Assembly: GCA_033439265.1 (NCBI GenBank) | Contig: JAVTVX010000009.1 | Coordinates: forward strand, 13,543,109-13,607,108 | DNA: 64,000 nucleotides | Source: Dillenia suffruticosa | Taxonomy: Eukaryota; Streptophyta; Magnoliopsida; Dilleniales; Dilleniaceae | Direction of reading: 5' to 3' | Shown: positions 36,361 through 48,640 of the stretch, one piece after another | Layout of the letters: every line of letters starts with the position of its first letter | How positions within the stretch are numbered: the first letter of the stretch is position 1 | The notes under the pieces: model-generated | The model's input: only the letters and a program-made list of their open reading frames with translations | The model's database searches: none | What the model was told of the DNA's origin: nothing | Position numbers and translations under genes: made by a program

Positions 36361-36920
36361 GTGTTAATCATATGGTAACAGTGGTAACGATCAATAATTT
36401 AGTGGTAACCGAAATAATAATTTTTTTTAACATTTTTAATAACAGAAAATAAAAAATAATAACATTCATAACCTAATATGATGATAAAAGAGAGAGAGTA
36501 ACATTTTATGACACTTATGTAATCAACAGTGCAAAATAATAACCATGACGATTAGTAACCATGTGGTAATCGATAGTAACCATGATAATCGACAGTAACC
36601 ATGTAGTAATCTACAGTAATCTTATAATAACCTATAGTAACTTATATGATAACCAATAATACAAATAATAACTTATACTAACATATGATAACTGAGTGGT
36701 AATCGATAATAAAAAGATAGTAACATTTCCTAACATATGTGATAACTGATGATAAATGACAGTAACATTTCTTAATGGTTGTGGTAACTGACGAAAAAAG
36801 ATAGTAACATTTCCTAACATATATAATAACCGACGATAAAAATTAATAATTTTTACCAATACTTTTAAAACCGATAATAAAATATAGTAATTTTATCAAC
36901 ACTTTTCTAATCGTCATTAT
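36360..36920 (+). repeat. Right subterminal GTAAC motif array of CACTA 1
   Basis: GGTAACC, AGTAACC, AGTAACATTTC and TGATAACTGA variants repeat about every 20-30 bp. They are related in form to the motif groups near 31920 and 34310. Confidence 0.7.
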
Positions 36921-37087
36921 AAATCAATCACATGTTCCAATGGTCATCAAAACTGTCGAGAGAGATCTATCTCGACTGGTGTATAGCCGACTGAAAGCAT
37001 ATCCATCGGAGAAAGTTTGCGAACGGTTTTAATATGTTTGACAAACGGTTTTCGCCCGTCTGAATGGTACATTTGTTTGTAGTACAC

Positions 37088-37126
37088 AATTACCAAAATA
37101 CCCTATAATGGGTATAAAAACCAACA
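37088..37126 (-). repeat. 3' LTR of copia B, second part
   Basis: AATTACCAAAATACCC to AAAACCAACA, completing the LTR interrupted at 31312. The purine tract (AAGTGAGAGA on the minus strand) adjoins at 37127. Confidence 0.93.
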
Positions 37127-38280
37127 TCTCTCACTTGCACATGAGAGCATTTTACGTCTATCACAAAATCACAACTCATGCGATCTATCACATCACTATA
37201 TTGAACTTTCATACAGGATTAGACGTCGTGCGACCAGTAAGTACATCTACAAGCAAAGACCTCTCGATGTACCTATTAGGATGATTGATAAGCCATCGTT
37301 AGTACCAAAAATTAACTCGCTACACCCTACATCCAAGACTAATTACATCCATCGATCTATTTTTCTCATCAAAAGTAATCTCCAATAAGTACTTGACTGT
37401 GTATCCATTATTATGTTTACATCCTAACGTGGATAGGCATAATAGGCTAATTGGTGAATACAACACAATGATATAATGTCAATTGGTGTTCCTTTTTCCA
37501 AACTTGAATCTATCAGTCTCAATTCAACTGTTTTCCTAGATCTGCTCCTTAAACCTCATTAATCTTTCGGCCCATAAGTAAATAAACTAAAGTAATAATA
37601 CTGAACCAAAACTTTTGGAAATAACCAAAAGTAATAAGAGTACAAGAGATTCCACCCAATGGATCTTGGGCTCACATAGTAGAAATGAGGATCTAAGTCA
37701 TATCATGTCTCAAATAATGCTCCCACTATCCCTAGTCGTCATATCACACGTGGTATAAAACGCATGCCATAGTGTTATTATCCCACCTCTCAAAGGACAT
37801 ATGCCAGATTTTTCAAACACTATGCAGGTATGAAACTCAATCTGCACATAAGATTTTACCCAGAGATTTCAGAAACAATATCACTAATTGTAAGTGATTT
37901 CTGAAATCTCAAATTTGGCTACTTACAAGCAACATGAATGTGGGTATTTCCATGTCGGACATATCACACATGATCTCATCCTTAGCACATAACAAGGCGA
38001 CTTATGTTTTAGTATGGCTACTCTCAAAACCACTTACAACTAAAAACCGTTTCATCCCCGCTCACTCAGAGTCGGATGTGGTCACTCGTGTGAGAGAGTT
38101 GATCTCGCCTGCCTGACATATCATTTATCATAATAAATCATATAATATATGACAATAAAATAGTGCAATAAATTAAACTTGTGACTCAATCATGCACACA
38201 TGTTATATATATATATAAAGCACAATAAGCATCAGTACAATAATGAGAAATGCCAAAAATATACATAAACCCAATGATTC
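37127..38280 (-). other. Non-coding 3' region of copia B
   Basis: Shares blocks with the 3' region of element A (28403-29551) in opposite orientation. No coding motif. Confidence 0.7.
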
Positions 38281-38299
38281 ATATATCTCATACAGGAAT

Positions 38300-39720
38300 C
38301 CCACGCAATGAGTTTAGTTAAAGGATTAGCCACCACGTTGTATACAAGTGTACTTAATTGTCACTTCACCCTTCTCAGTGATCTCTCATAATGTGGTATT
38401 AGATATCAATGTGTTTGGTCTTACTGTGATACTTAAAGTCTCAGGTGTGGTCAATGGCGACCTGATTTTCTTAATAAATCATCACTGGCCTCCCATTATT
38501 TACCACAATCCCTAGATCATCCGGAAATTTTAGGAGTCAAACACTCTCCTGAACTATTGCTGAGTATCCCACAAGCTTAGCATCTATCGTAGATGGAGAT
38601 ACATAGGCCTCTTACGAAACCTGTCGATTTTTGTCTATCCAGATCACCATCTCAATCCACATTTGAATACCAATAAGATGCAAATCATCTCCTCTGTAAC
38701 ACAAAGAGAGGTCCACAGTTCTCTTGAGATATCTCTGAATCTTTTTCATTGCTCTCCGGTGATCTCTTCTAGAATTCGATTGATACCTAATCAACAAACT
38801 GACTACAAAGCAAATGTTTGGTCATGTATGCAACACTGCGTATATTATACTACTCATTACATTGGTACAAGGGATTCTACTCATCTTCCTTATCCTTTCC
38901 TGAGTCATAGGGTATATGTCAAGAATTAGGTTTTAACCTTTTAGCGATAAAAGTATCTATATCGTTGCAATTGTTCTTCTCGAAGCGCTCGAGAGCTCCA
39001 TTTATGTTGGACTCCAATGAAAGAGCCAACATCTGTCTCGAGTGATCCCTCTGGATCTTAATTTCGAAGAAGAACTAATTCTCACCAATGTCCTTCATAT
39101 CAAGACTCAACAATGATCACGTCATCGTGGTCATCAGATACTCTCTATTATTTTCAGTCAATAGAATGTCATTTACATATAAGTATATGATCACAATAGT
39201 ATCGTGAGAACGTATAAAGTATACACAATGATCCTCCTCAATCATCACGAAACTGTGAGATATCACCTTCTCGTGAAATCTCAATTGTCACTGCCTGGAT
39301 TGATAATTAAGGTCATATGTTGACTTCCGAATCAACAAACCTTTATCATCCTGATCTATAGGAATGAAGCCAGATGGCTAATCCTTATAGATCTCCTCAT
39401 CCAAACTCCCATTCAAGAAGGCAGTCTCAACGTCCATCTAGTGTCACTCCAGATGGCATTCTCAATGTCCATCTGATGTCACTCCAGCTCCATGTCCATG
39501 ACAATCGCTAAAAGTAAACAAATCTAGGTAATCTCGCCCTCAGTCTGAGCATAACTCTTGGTTATCAGACGGGCCTTATACCTTTCTACTAATCCATCGG
39601 TCTTTCTCTTAATCTTGAGAACCTACTTGTTCCCAACAGCCTTACTACCCTAAGGTAAATTAACTAGATCCCAGAATGATTCTTATCAATTCTTTCTCTC
39701 ATTCATGGCCTTTAACCAAT
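38300..39720 (-). pseudogene. Copia RNase H and reverse transcriptase fossil of element B
   Basis: On the minus strand, RNase H blocks resembling those of A lie at 38300-38650 and an RT YVDD-type block lies near 39165-39180. Order and spacing mirror element A. Heavily broken. Confidence 0.82.
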
Positions 39721-39879
39721 GGTCCTTCACAGAACCCTCAAGAGCCTCTAGGACCTTTTAAGGTTTCTCATTATCCTCAAGAGTCACAATGAGAGCCTCT
39801 CGCTCAATCAGGAAGTGATGATTAAGTACACGTCCTCAATTACTCTTACAAAGAGGGGAAACCTTTTCATCTTAAGATG

Positions 39880-41210
39880 GATCGCTCCCACTGAGACCAA
39901 GATCCTAATGGATTCTGTGGTCCCACTGTTGGGATCAGCTAAGCCACTAGACTCCCATCTCATATAAGGTAAAGTCCTAATCGATTTCGCTTCTCATAAC
40001 GAAATCATTTTCAAGAAACTCGACATAACGAGACTCAATCTCAGTGATAGTGTCATCCGTATGCTCACCTAGAACACATTCCCCTTGGAGTGTTCTGAGT
40101 ATCTCATAGAGATACAACTCTTTTCTCACAAGCCTAACTCGCCGTGTGGATGCGAGAAACTATGAACATACACGACACAACCTCCGAGAAACTATAAACA
40201 TACGCGGCACAACCCTATAACCTTAAGTAGCTAATGTCAGGCTGCCTCACTGTCCAAAACTCATATGGGCTACTGACTGCAGATTTCGATAGAAGACGAT
40301 TGGGGACGTTGGCTACAGCCAATAACACATCTCCCCATAGAAAACGAGCATATTGGCACGCATCATCATCGACCTCACCATCTCAAACAAAGTCCTATTC
40401 CTCTCTTAGCTACACTACTCCATTGAATAGCAGGAATAGTCAGTTATCTCGTAATACCCTTTCTCGAAACATAGCTATTCAAACAAATACTTGCACTCTT
40501 TATCGGTTCTGAGAGTTTCAACTCTCAAGTCTAACTGATTCTAACCTCACTAATAAACCTCCTGAAACATCTCAATGTCTCAGACTTATACGAAATCAGA
40601 TAGATGTAACCGAAACGCATGTAATTATCTATGAACGTAATAGAGTACCCAACTCCATTTCGACCTCTCACGTTCATAAGGCCACAGATATCGGAGTGAA
40701 CCGACTATAATAGAGTTCTAACCCTCATTGCATTATCGAATGGCTTTCATGTAACTTTGTCATCTAGGAAAAACTGGTTAACGGGCCCTACAGACCACTC
40801 ACTGCTAACCGGTTCATCCTCTCTCACGCTAGGAGGATAACAAGAAATACCATCAGAAGGATTCACTCCGATGCATATAGTCCCTCATGGACTATATGAT
40901 AACCAATCAAAGAACTATCATATTGTATGGAAACTATAAAATTTCCAAATTAACAGAGCATATCCCAGGCTTGAATCAAGTTCCGTTGAATATTCGGAGT
41001 ATAAATAACGTACAGAGTCTGGCAACTTAGCAACTTAAACTTACAAGTGCCATTACCTCTGTTGTTGACAAAACGCTCCCTTCCCTACGTAAATCCTCCT
41101 ACTTGAGGACTCACTCAGTGGAACTATATATGCTCACTCCTATCTCGAGTTACGTGATTAGTAGCTCCTAAGTCTACAATCTACGAAGGAGAGAAATCAG
41201 TAAGTATCTC
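39880..41210 (-). pseudogene. Copia integrase and protease fossil of element B
   Basis: Minus-strand HSDICG block near 40665-40690 (as in A), GHIG-type zinc-binding region near 40810, and the protease SPS-IVD block near 41165-41200. Heavily broken. Confidence 0.8.
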
Positions 41211-41239
41211 AAACCACGTAAAGAGGAAAGAGATAATTT

Positions 41240-42100
41240 CTGCTCATCTCACTTACGAGCGAAATGACCAAATCTACTACAGATGTAGCACTACACCTTA
41301 GTCTTATCCAACTCCTTTTTTCCTACGCTTAAATACTTTGTTGTCTTTGTTCTCGAATAGTTTCTTCTTACTTGAACTTCGAGTCTATTACTCATGCTTA
41401 TATCATTTGTGGTCAGTGCCACGGAAGTCCATGCTAGACTCCACTGCATAAGTATGACCCGAGTATGGTCTACTCACCTCCAGATACTCCTACTCGAGCT
41501 CACTGTGTCTATTCATGGTTTCTCATGAATCAGGTAAAGACTGGATCGCATCCAGTACTTGAAAAACACATCCGAAATAGGCTCGTTCACATTCCCCAAC
41601 TCGGCAATCATACTCAACATTTTCATCAAATGTTGCATCATCGTATGATTAACCCCTTTCTTCTAAGTTATTAAACTTATAAATCAGTATCATCGCCTCA
41701 GGATATGTAAGAGCACCACAATGCTCTTTATAGGGTGAGCCAAACCGACCAGGCCATAGGATATTGGTCATAGACTAGGATCACATCATCATGCATAATA
41801 TTCAGGAGGATTTCCCTAACTCGGCCATCCTTCCTCTTTTATGTACGTAATGTCTCCGAATCCCGTTTCTCTGAGGTGTGATACCCTCCCCGGAGTCCAC
41901 CATCACATGCCTCAGAAATTCAGTTAGATCTTGATTCTTAGGGATAAACTGAATTTACTGGTAAAAAATCTCGTTATTATCACCATTCAGTTTTGAAGCA
42001 GTTTTCGAGACTTTAGTGACTTATCGATACTTATTCTCATATTTTGTGCACTCTACAAATCATCAAAATCAAAATGACTCGAGTATAGACCCCAAGACGA
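41240..42100 (-). pseudogene. Copia gag fossil of element B
   Basis: Minus-strand knuckle CYICSRFGHFAR near 41255-41295 and UBN2-type blocks beyond it, parallel to A. Heavily broken. Confidence 0.75.
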
Positions 42101-42109
42101 GCGTATGAG

Positions 42110-43189
42110 TCAACAGACACCATATAGCACAATCCGGGGTTGCATCTCACCATTCGGACTAGGATTCAGAACACAAAAACCCACAAAAGCTATATTTTTG
42201 GCATAAAACCCTCAAAAATTGGAAAACTTCCATTTTTAGGCAAGTCTACTCACCGTCGGGAGGGTCCACACGCCGCCACATGCAGGCGGCACGTCCCTAC
42301 GAGCCTGTACGTGCCTGGGAAAGCCTGGGGCGCTTGCCAAATGCACAACGAGTTTAGCACATGCCCTCATGCACGCTCTGCGCATCGTCGCACATGCCAG
42401 ACACACGGGTGTGGGGCTACATGCCTACAAGTGCACGACCCACCCGTTGGGTCAGGTTTCTTTTCCTGGTGTAGGTCGAGTCTGGATCAGGGTCGGAACC
42501 AACCTAAACCTGACTCCTAGAGCTCACGCGCCTCTTCGGCGTGAGATCCATACCTTCATTCCTTGTTGTCATGATCCTCCCCCGCGCGTGCAATGCATGC
42601 GCTGCGGGTTTGGAGCCTTTCTTCTCTGCCCGAATTCTCTACAACCGGGTCTTCCGATCCAATTGCCGGAAACCTCCATTTCTAGCCATATTTCCAACAG
42701 ATTTCGATTGGAAAATTTAACGCGAACCTCCTTCAATCATCCTAACTCGATTTTATGAAGGATAAATGCTTGAACTGGTCAAATTGAACAACCAGAGTCG
42801 CGGCCCTCGTGGCCAATTTCGGAAATCCTATTTTCCGGTGACAGCAATGCACAATATATATATCAAAACGTAGATCAACACACGTAGAACACATATATGC
42901 CATTTGTTTAGATCAATTTGTCCTTATACTTGACAGATCTAAGATCTAAAGGTCCGGTCAATATTTGGGCCGAAAACTTTAACCTCGGTTTTCATGGCCC
43001 TATTGTGCTCAAAAAATTCAATAAAAAATATATTTATGCTCTACGAATCATGGGCAACACAATGGTGTTTTCAGATTCACGAAAATTATCCGCGATTTGA
43101 ACCCTAAATTTTTTGCCCTATATTTTTTTATACCCGAAAATCATTCCAAAAATTATTTTTAATTAATCCAACAATTGCTCTGATACCAA
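42110..43189 (-). other. GC-rich leader and primer-binding site of copia B
   Basis: TTGCTCTGATACCAA (43175-43189) is the initiator tRNA-Met priming site on the minus strand, directly beside the 5' LTR. The remainder is a non-coding leader similar to 23180-24400 of element A; open frames in the GC-rich part are fortuitous. Confidence 0.82.
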
Positions 43190-43668
43190 TGTTAGAATTT
43201 TAGGATTTTCATGTGCAGCAGAAGCATACAATAATTTTCAAAAAAATAAAATGGATCGGGTATAGGATACCTCAATATGTAAAATCTTCAAGACCAATCG
43301 AACAGTATGTCCCTCGATCGGATCTCGCAGCAGAAATAGTGATCACAAGGTTAATCGAATCACCACCACAGTGTTACAACACTGCAACCCTCAATTCGAT
43401 GATCTTAACAACGAGAGAAATTTTCCTACGCTAAAATTTCTCGTTCCTTCATTTTTAATCTCTCTAGAAATATGTATCACATACACACAAACCCTAGCCC
43501 CCTTCTCTCTCCATGGAAGGAGAAGAGATAGCATCTTACTTAGGGCACACTTAGGTAAATTAAGGAGATATAATTAGGGTTGGTTAATGGGTGATTAATG
43601 GGATAATGGGAGTTACCCCATTATCCCACAATTACCAAAATGCCTCACAATGGGCATAAAAACCAACA
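43190..43668 (-). repeat. 5' LTR of copia B
   Basis: TGTTAGAATTTTAGG to AAAACCAACA, followed by the TAAGT duplication at 43669-43673. This copy is uninterrupted and shows the empty CACTA site. Confidence 0.95.
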
Positions 43669-43782
43669 TAAGTTATAGATGTGAAAACCTTACACCTCTC
43701 AATTAGAGCATTCAACTTCTCCTTGGAGCAGAAAAACTCTAATAGGCCTTCTGATAAACATATCCACCTGGCCCGCCCTATC
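43669..43782 (-). pseudogene. MTHFR: MTHFR exon 9, 5' part (cut by copia B)
   Basis: On the minus strand, GGPGGYVYQKAY, then in a shifted frame EFFCSKEKLNALIERCKVFT, match plant MTHFR. The acceptor is ATATTTGCAG at 43783. A TGG-to-TAG stop precedes GGPGG and one base is missing after QKAY. It joins the part at 30667-30878 once element B is removed. Confidence 0.94.
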
Positions 43783-44128
43783 CTGCAAATATGTATAGGT
43801 GACCCATTAGTAAAAGACGCAAAATTTAAGAAATCATGTTGTGCACTAATTTTACATTGTTACAAAGGCATACATTACTCAAAAGGAAGAACTAGAAAAG
43901 GTTATTGACAAGACTATTGTCAACCACTAATTTCATAAAGATTGAGGGTTTCACAAATTGTGCATTGATAATATATACAAGGAAAGGGTATGAATGAATA
44001 AGATACTTCAGATACGAGCTCGGCTTTGACCCAGTAAAAGGTCAACTCCATCTCTCTCATTTGTTAAATGGTCAAGCCTAGGCCTTATTTTAGTGTCTTC
44101 TAAAGCTTTGCTCATCTTGCAAACAGGC
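43783..44128 (-). other. MTHFR intron 8 remnant (3' side)
   Basis: Plain AT-rich sequence between exon 9 and gypsy element C; nothing else seen. Confidence 0.6.
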
Positions 44129-44586
44129 TGTAACACCGAAAATCCGATATTAGAAATTTTTTTAAATATCTTTATAATATAATGGAAAATTTTAAATTTT
44201 ATTGATTTTTGATTTTGGGGTATTAAATTGGAGTTTTAGGTATATTTAATACATCCGTATTTGCAAATTCGTAGTGCATTCCTTTGTTGATAAATTTGAA
44301 GTTTTAATATATTATGGGTATGAATATATATGAATATATATTTATTTATTTAAATAAAAAAAGAGATTGGCATGGAATAGGGGAGAAAATTCACGAGAGA
44401 AGGAGAAACAAATGGGCACATAGTGGAAAGGTAAAAAGACCAATTTGCCCTTAGAGTCTAAGTGAACACTTAACATAAGATAGGGGTAAAACGGTAATTT
44501 TACCCCCAATTTGATGTCCACGGATGGAAGGTCTTCTTTATTTTTTTTCCTTTATTTTTTTTCTTTCTCTCCTTCATGCAACTGCT

Positions 44587-44630
<44 letters not shown>

Positions 44631-46575
44631 ACTCAAATCTCTCTCTCTTTAATTTTTCTACTGACCATCCTTTTTTTGCATTAAACACACTAAAGGGACA
44701 TCCAAATTCTCAAATCAATTCTAGAAATGAAGGATTAAATGGTTGAAATCTAGGGTTTTACGAAGGGAGAAAATTAGAGTTTTTGAAATCCAACCCCAAA
44801 ACGCAATCCAATCTTCAAATCAAGGTAATTTCCTAACCCTAATCTTGGGTTTAACTTCGTTTTTGCTAGATTTAATTTGTATTAGGGAGATTAAAGAAAT
44901 TGCCTTAGAGAACCCTAGGTCTACGAATTACGGAGATTTTAGAAAAATCAGAGTAAACATTTTTTTTCTATATACATTTGGTGTTATTAATGACATTAGG
45001 ACGTGCATTCATGATTTTTGGACAATTAGGAGTTTGAAATGTTTTGATTCCTTTCTGCAGATTCTTCTAGATCCAATCATGATTTATAATGTACATGAAT
45101 TTGCTTTAGAATCAACACTAATCAGAAAGATAAAGCTGAAAATGAATGGAGTAAGACTTTATTGGACTAAATTGTGAAAATTGGGAGTGGGTACCCTCCG
45201 TAGAGGTGAGTGGATAGCTATATTTCATATGAAATTACTTTCAATCATGGCTTCTCAATTGAATTTTTAAATGAGTTTGTGGAATAGAATTATAAATGTT
45301 TTGTGATTGTGGTGAGCCTTGAAATGGATTTTGTGACAAAGCCATGACTCTTGAATTTGAATGATGATTTGTTTGCACCATGTTACGATTGAATACTCTT
45401 ATAAATTGTGAAATGTTGCTCTATTTTATACATTGAGTATGAATTGATTATGAAATTGAATGTGGTAACATAGTGCTAGAAATGAAACGACTATAGTCTA
45501 AGTCTTGTCACTGATTGGGCCATCGGGGCGGCGTGGTTATGGCTAGTTAAATTGGCTTAGGGTTAGGTAGGTTGGAGAACCTCCACCAGCCACCGGATAA
45601 CGTGGTAGTACCCTACGGAGCTTTGGGCTAACGCCAAAAAAAATGAGATTTTATAAAAATTGTGGAAAAAAAAAACCTCTTGGCGGATCCTATCAACGGC
45701 CATTGATAGGATAATGCTTTCGGCACACCCCAAAATTATGGAAAAAAATAAATATAGACTGTTTGATTTGATTATATGAGTAATGGTGGTTTGATATGAA
45801 TGATTTTATGTGAATTAATTTCTTTATTGCATTAAATTATATTTGATATATGTATTTGGCATTATCACCTTCACTCCTCATTTATATACTATATACCATT
45901 GCACTATACTCACTGGGTATTTAAAATACTCATTCCCTCATTTTTAAAAATTCTTTCCAGAGGAAGTATAGAGTGACGATGTTTACTAGTGTCGATCGGA
46001 GGCATGTTTTTGGTTGATTTTGAGTAAGTATGGATTATGTAATCATTTTGGGAGTTATAGATCATTGGACCATGGAAAAGAAGTTATGTACATCTCATAT
46101 CGTGCGGATTTTACTGATATTGATTAAATTGTTCAAGCAAGTATTGGAAAAATCCTAACGACTATGATTTGTTATTTCATTCTTTTGCATGCAATTATTT
46201 TTGAGAAAATATTTTATCTTGTATTGAGACATTTGGATTACAATGATATATTTTGATATATTATTCTGGTTTTATGAGTTTTATGAACTATCTAAGAATT
46301 CTGCATTGGTTAAGATGGCGACACTGCATATATGCATCTACAGGGATTTCCCGATTGTGTGCCAATGCATGCATGTGTGTACAGGGATGGGCCAGATGGG
46401 TCCCTTGCATGGGTGTTGTGTATATGATTTCTTATTTTGATGGATTTTATATTTTGAAAGATTTATTATACAATTGGAATGATTTGCGCTATCTCGGTAT
46501 ATGGGGAGGTCATGTCTGTATACCGAAATAATGCAACGGTTGTTGCTTGCTCGACTCGAGGGTCGAAACATGACA
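44129..46575 (+). repeat. 5' LTR of gypsy C
   Basis: TGTAACACCGAAAATCC to CGAAACATGACA, 2,447 bp. It carries a long (CT)n tract (44590-44645) where the solo LTRs and E have their CT/GA-rich tracts, and the conserved ACTCACTGGGTATTTAAAA stem near 45908. Open frames within (for example 44743-45177) are not supported as genes. Confidence 0.88.
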
Positions 46576-46582
46576 ATTTTAT

Positions 46583-46595
46583 TGGTATCAGAACC
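46583..46595 (+). promoter_or_regulatory. Primer-binding site of gypsy C
   Basis: TGGTATCAGAACC, a near-match to the initiator tRNA-Met priming site, eight bases after the LTR end. Confidence 0.85.
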
Positions 46596-46837
46596 AAGTT
46601 CATGATTTTGAATGTTTTAAGGTTTGAATTTTCTCCAAATGTTCCTGATGGTTTCCAAAGGTTTTGAAATGTATGCTGTTTTGAAAATTTTGATTTTTAA
46701 GGATTTACTCTTAAGAAATGTACAGAACTTTCCATTGATCCTTATGGACTATATTTAATTTTTATTTTTAGGTGGTTAAACGTTTAGTATGATACCTAAT
46801 ATAGTGAGCTCAAGACGGTGTTTCTTCTTGTAAGAAT

Positions 46838-48180
46838 CATGCCGCTTATACGAAGGATGAGGAATATTAGTGAGATTCCTCCTCCTGAGCAGAAGGATGA
46901 ATCATCCCCACATGCTCTAACTTCCCTTCTAGCTACCACAAGCACACACTAGGTTCCTTCCACCGGTATTCCCCCACCTCCTATAGTAGCCCTCAAGCAA
47001 GTGATGGAGTGGTGGATCTCTTTCGAAGCACAATATCAAGCTCCGCCTCGACCTTCTATTCCTTCACCGATTCCTCCTTCTACACCAGCTATGGCACCTA
47101 GTGTTCCAATAACACCTGCTTACTGGTTGTTGTGTCGATCGATCGTCCTACGATTGAGTTGTCAAAGCTACTCAAAGAGGCGAGGCAGCTAGGATGTGAA
47201 ACTTTTTCCTGCGTCTGTGATGCCTAGGAATGGATTTGTCAAATTTAGGAAATTGTCACCGACATAAGGTTAACTGATGACATGAAGTTGTGGGTGATAG
47301 TGAAATTACTGGATAAGGGAGCCAGAACCTAGTGGGAAAATGAGAAGGCCAGGGCAAACACACCTCTCTTGGGCAAATTTTCTAAGGGTTTTTGAAGAAA
47401 AATATTACATTCGGTTTTATAGGGACATGAAGAGAGAGGAATTCTTCAAGCTTGTTCAGGGAAATAAAACTGTGTCCGAGTATGAGGCAGAGTTGAGAGA
47501 ACTTGCTACCTATGTTCCGGAGTTTATGAATTCCGAGGAGTCCCTATGTGCAAAATTTGAATCGGGACTGAATATGAATGTAAGAGAGAAAATTTCAATC
47601 ACAAAATGGCATACTTTCCAAGATGTCTTGGATTTGGCCTTAAAGGCCGAGAAAATAGTGATAGAAAGGGGGAAAGTTCGAGTGCATGGGAAAAGGAAGA
47701 GGCCCAGTGGTTTTATACTAGGCCAAGGTCCCAAGAAGAGCAGGAGTGTGGGCTCTTTTAGTGGTGGATCTGTTTCAAGACCAGTTGGCTCTCCACAAAG
47801 CCAACGCGTGTCCCAATTTAAAACTCCTACTTTGGGCACTATTTCGAGAAGCCAATCAATGGGAAATAATTAGGACAAGTGCAAGAACTGTGACAAGTTT
47901 CATTTTGGGGTTTGCCAAACACCCAAGAGGTGCTGCTACTACGAAAAGAAAGGTCATTTCCGTAATGTTTGTCCTGAATTGGGACGAGGAGGTCAAGCAA
48001 GTAGGGATCGCCCTAGTAATCTATAGGCAGCCAAGCAAACACTTCTATTCCACCTCCAACTGGCACACCACAAACGGGGATTGGAAGCAACACTGTAGTT
48101 GCTCCAACCCAGCGACCCCAAACAAGAGCACAGACCAGGATTTATGCTATGACCAACGAGGATGCCCAGAACAACCCTGA
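46838..48180 (+). pseudogene. Gypsy gag fossil of element C
   Basis: Starts with a basic MPLIRRMRN block, then a Pro/Ser/Thr-rich stretch, then the Retrotrans_gag pattern at 47340-47700 (WANFLRVFEEKYY, EFFKLVQGNKTVSEYEAEL, FESGLNMNVREKI). A cysteine-rich knuckle region (CQTPKRCCYYEKKGHF) lies near 47910-47960. Broken. Confidence 0.88.
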
Positions 48181-48419
48181 TAGTCACAAGTAAATTTTCT
48201 AGAGCTTAAATTTGGTGATTTAGGAATTTGAATATGAATATGATGAAATTATGATTGCTTGACTCTGAATTTGTGAAATATTAGTGATATTGCATGATAT
48301 TAAGGTGAATAGAGGTGATTTTTATAATTGATGATGATTTGATAACATTGAGGATTTTAAATTCTGGTTGTATTCGGTTAATTTAGGAACTGATCCTTAT
48401 TTTTTGTATGTATAGGTAT

Positions 48420-48640
48420 GATGAAAATTTTTGGAGTTGATGCTCGTTTTTAATTGATACCGGATCTAATAAATTTTTTGTGAGCATTGAGTTTGCCAAA
48501 CACTTGAATAGACCCTTAACCCAACTTGAAGATAGTTATTAACTGTCACTCCATTGAGGGAACAGTTGTACAGAAATATCGTGTCCAAGGCTTGTGAAGT
48601 AGAGGGACTTTGATGTTATATTGGGCATGGATTGGGGCGG
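48420..48640 (+). pseudogene. Gypsy protease-like fossil of element C
   Basis: An IDTGSNKFFVSIEFAKHLN-type active-site block near 48457 and an FDVILGMDW block at about 48610-48636 are the start and end of a gypsy aspartic protease. Broken. Confidence 0.75.

Larger units (their letters stand above)
31313..37084. mobile_element. CACTA (En/Spm) transposon 1, no transposase seen
   Basis: Left end CACTACAAAA, right end TTTGTAGTA (inverse TACTACAAA). The 3-bp duplication is CAT at 31310-31312 and CAC at 37085-37087; the undisturbed partner LTR reads CCCACAATTACC at the same spot, proving the insertion site, with one base changed in the left copy. Inside are arrays of GGTAA-type motifs near both ends, an internal tandem repeat with hairpins and a SINE-like insert, but no recognisable transposase. 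It is therefore a non-autonomous or decayed copy of 5,772 bp. Terminal matching beyond 9 bp is weak. Confidence 0.9.
30879..43668 (-). mobile_element. Ty1/copia retrotransposon B, fossil, inserted in MTHFR exon 9
   Basis: Minus-strand copia element with exact TAAGT duplications. The 3' LTR is 30879-31312 plus 37088-37126 (split by a CACTA element); the 5' LTR is 43190-43668. Between them, reversed, lie RNase H, RT, integrase, protease, gag and a GC-rich leader. The LTRs differ at roughly 60 of 435 sites by eye (about 14%), suggesting 5-6 million years at 1.3e-8 per site per year. It is heavily broken, more so than its relative A. Without the CACTA element it is about 7.0 kb. Confidence 0.95.

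Noticed and set aside
42140-42758. Overlapping open frames of about 126-129 codons on the plus strand
   Set aside because: They run antisense through the GC-rich non-coding leader of copia B; no domain.
44743-45177. 144-codon open frame
   Set aside because: Lies wholly within the 5' LTR of gypsy C downstream of the CT tract; no motif.
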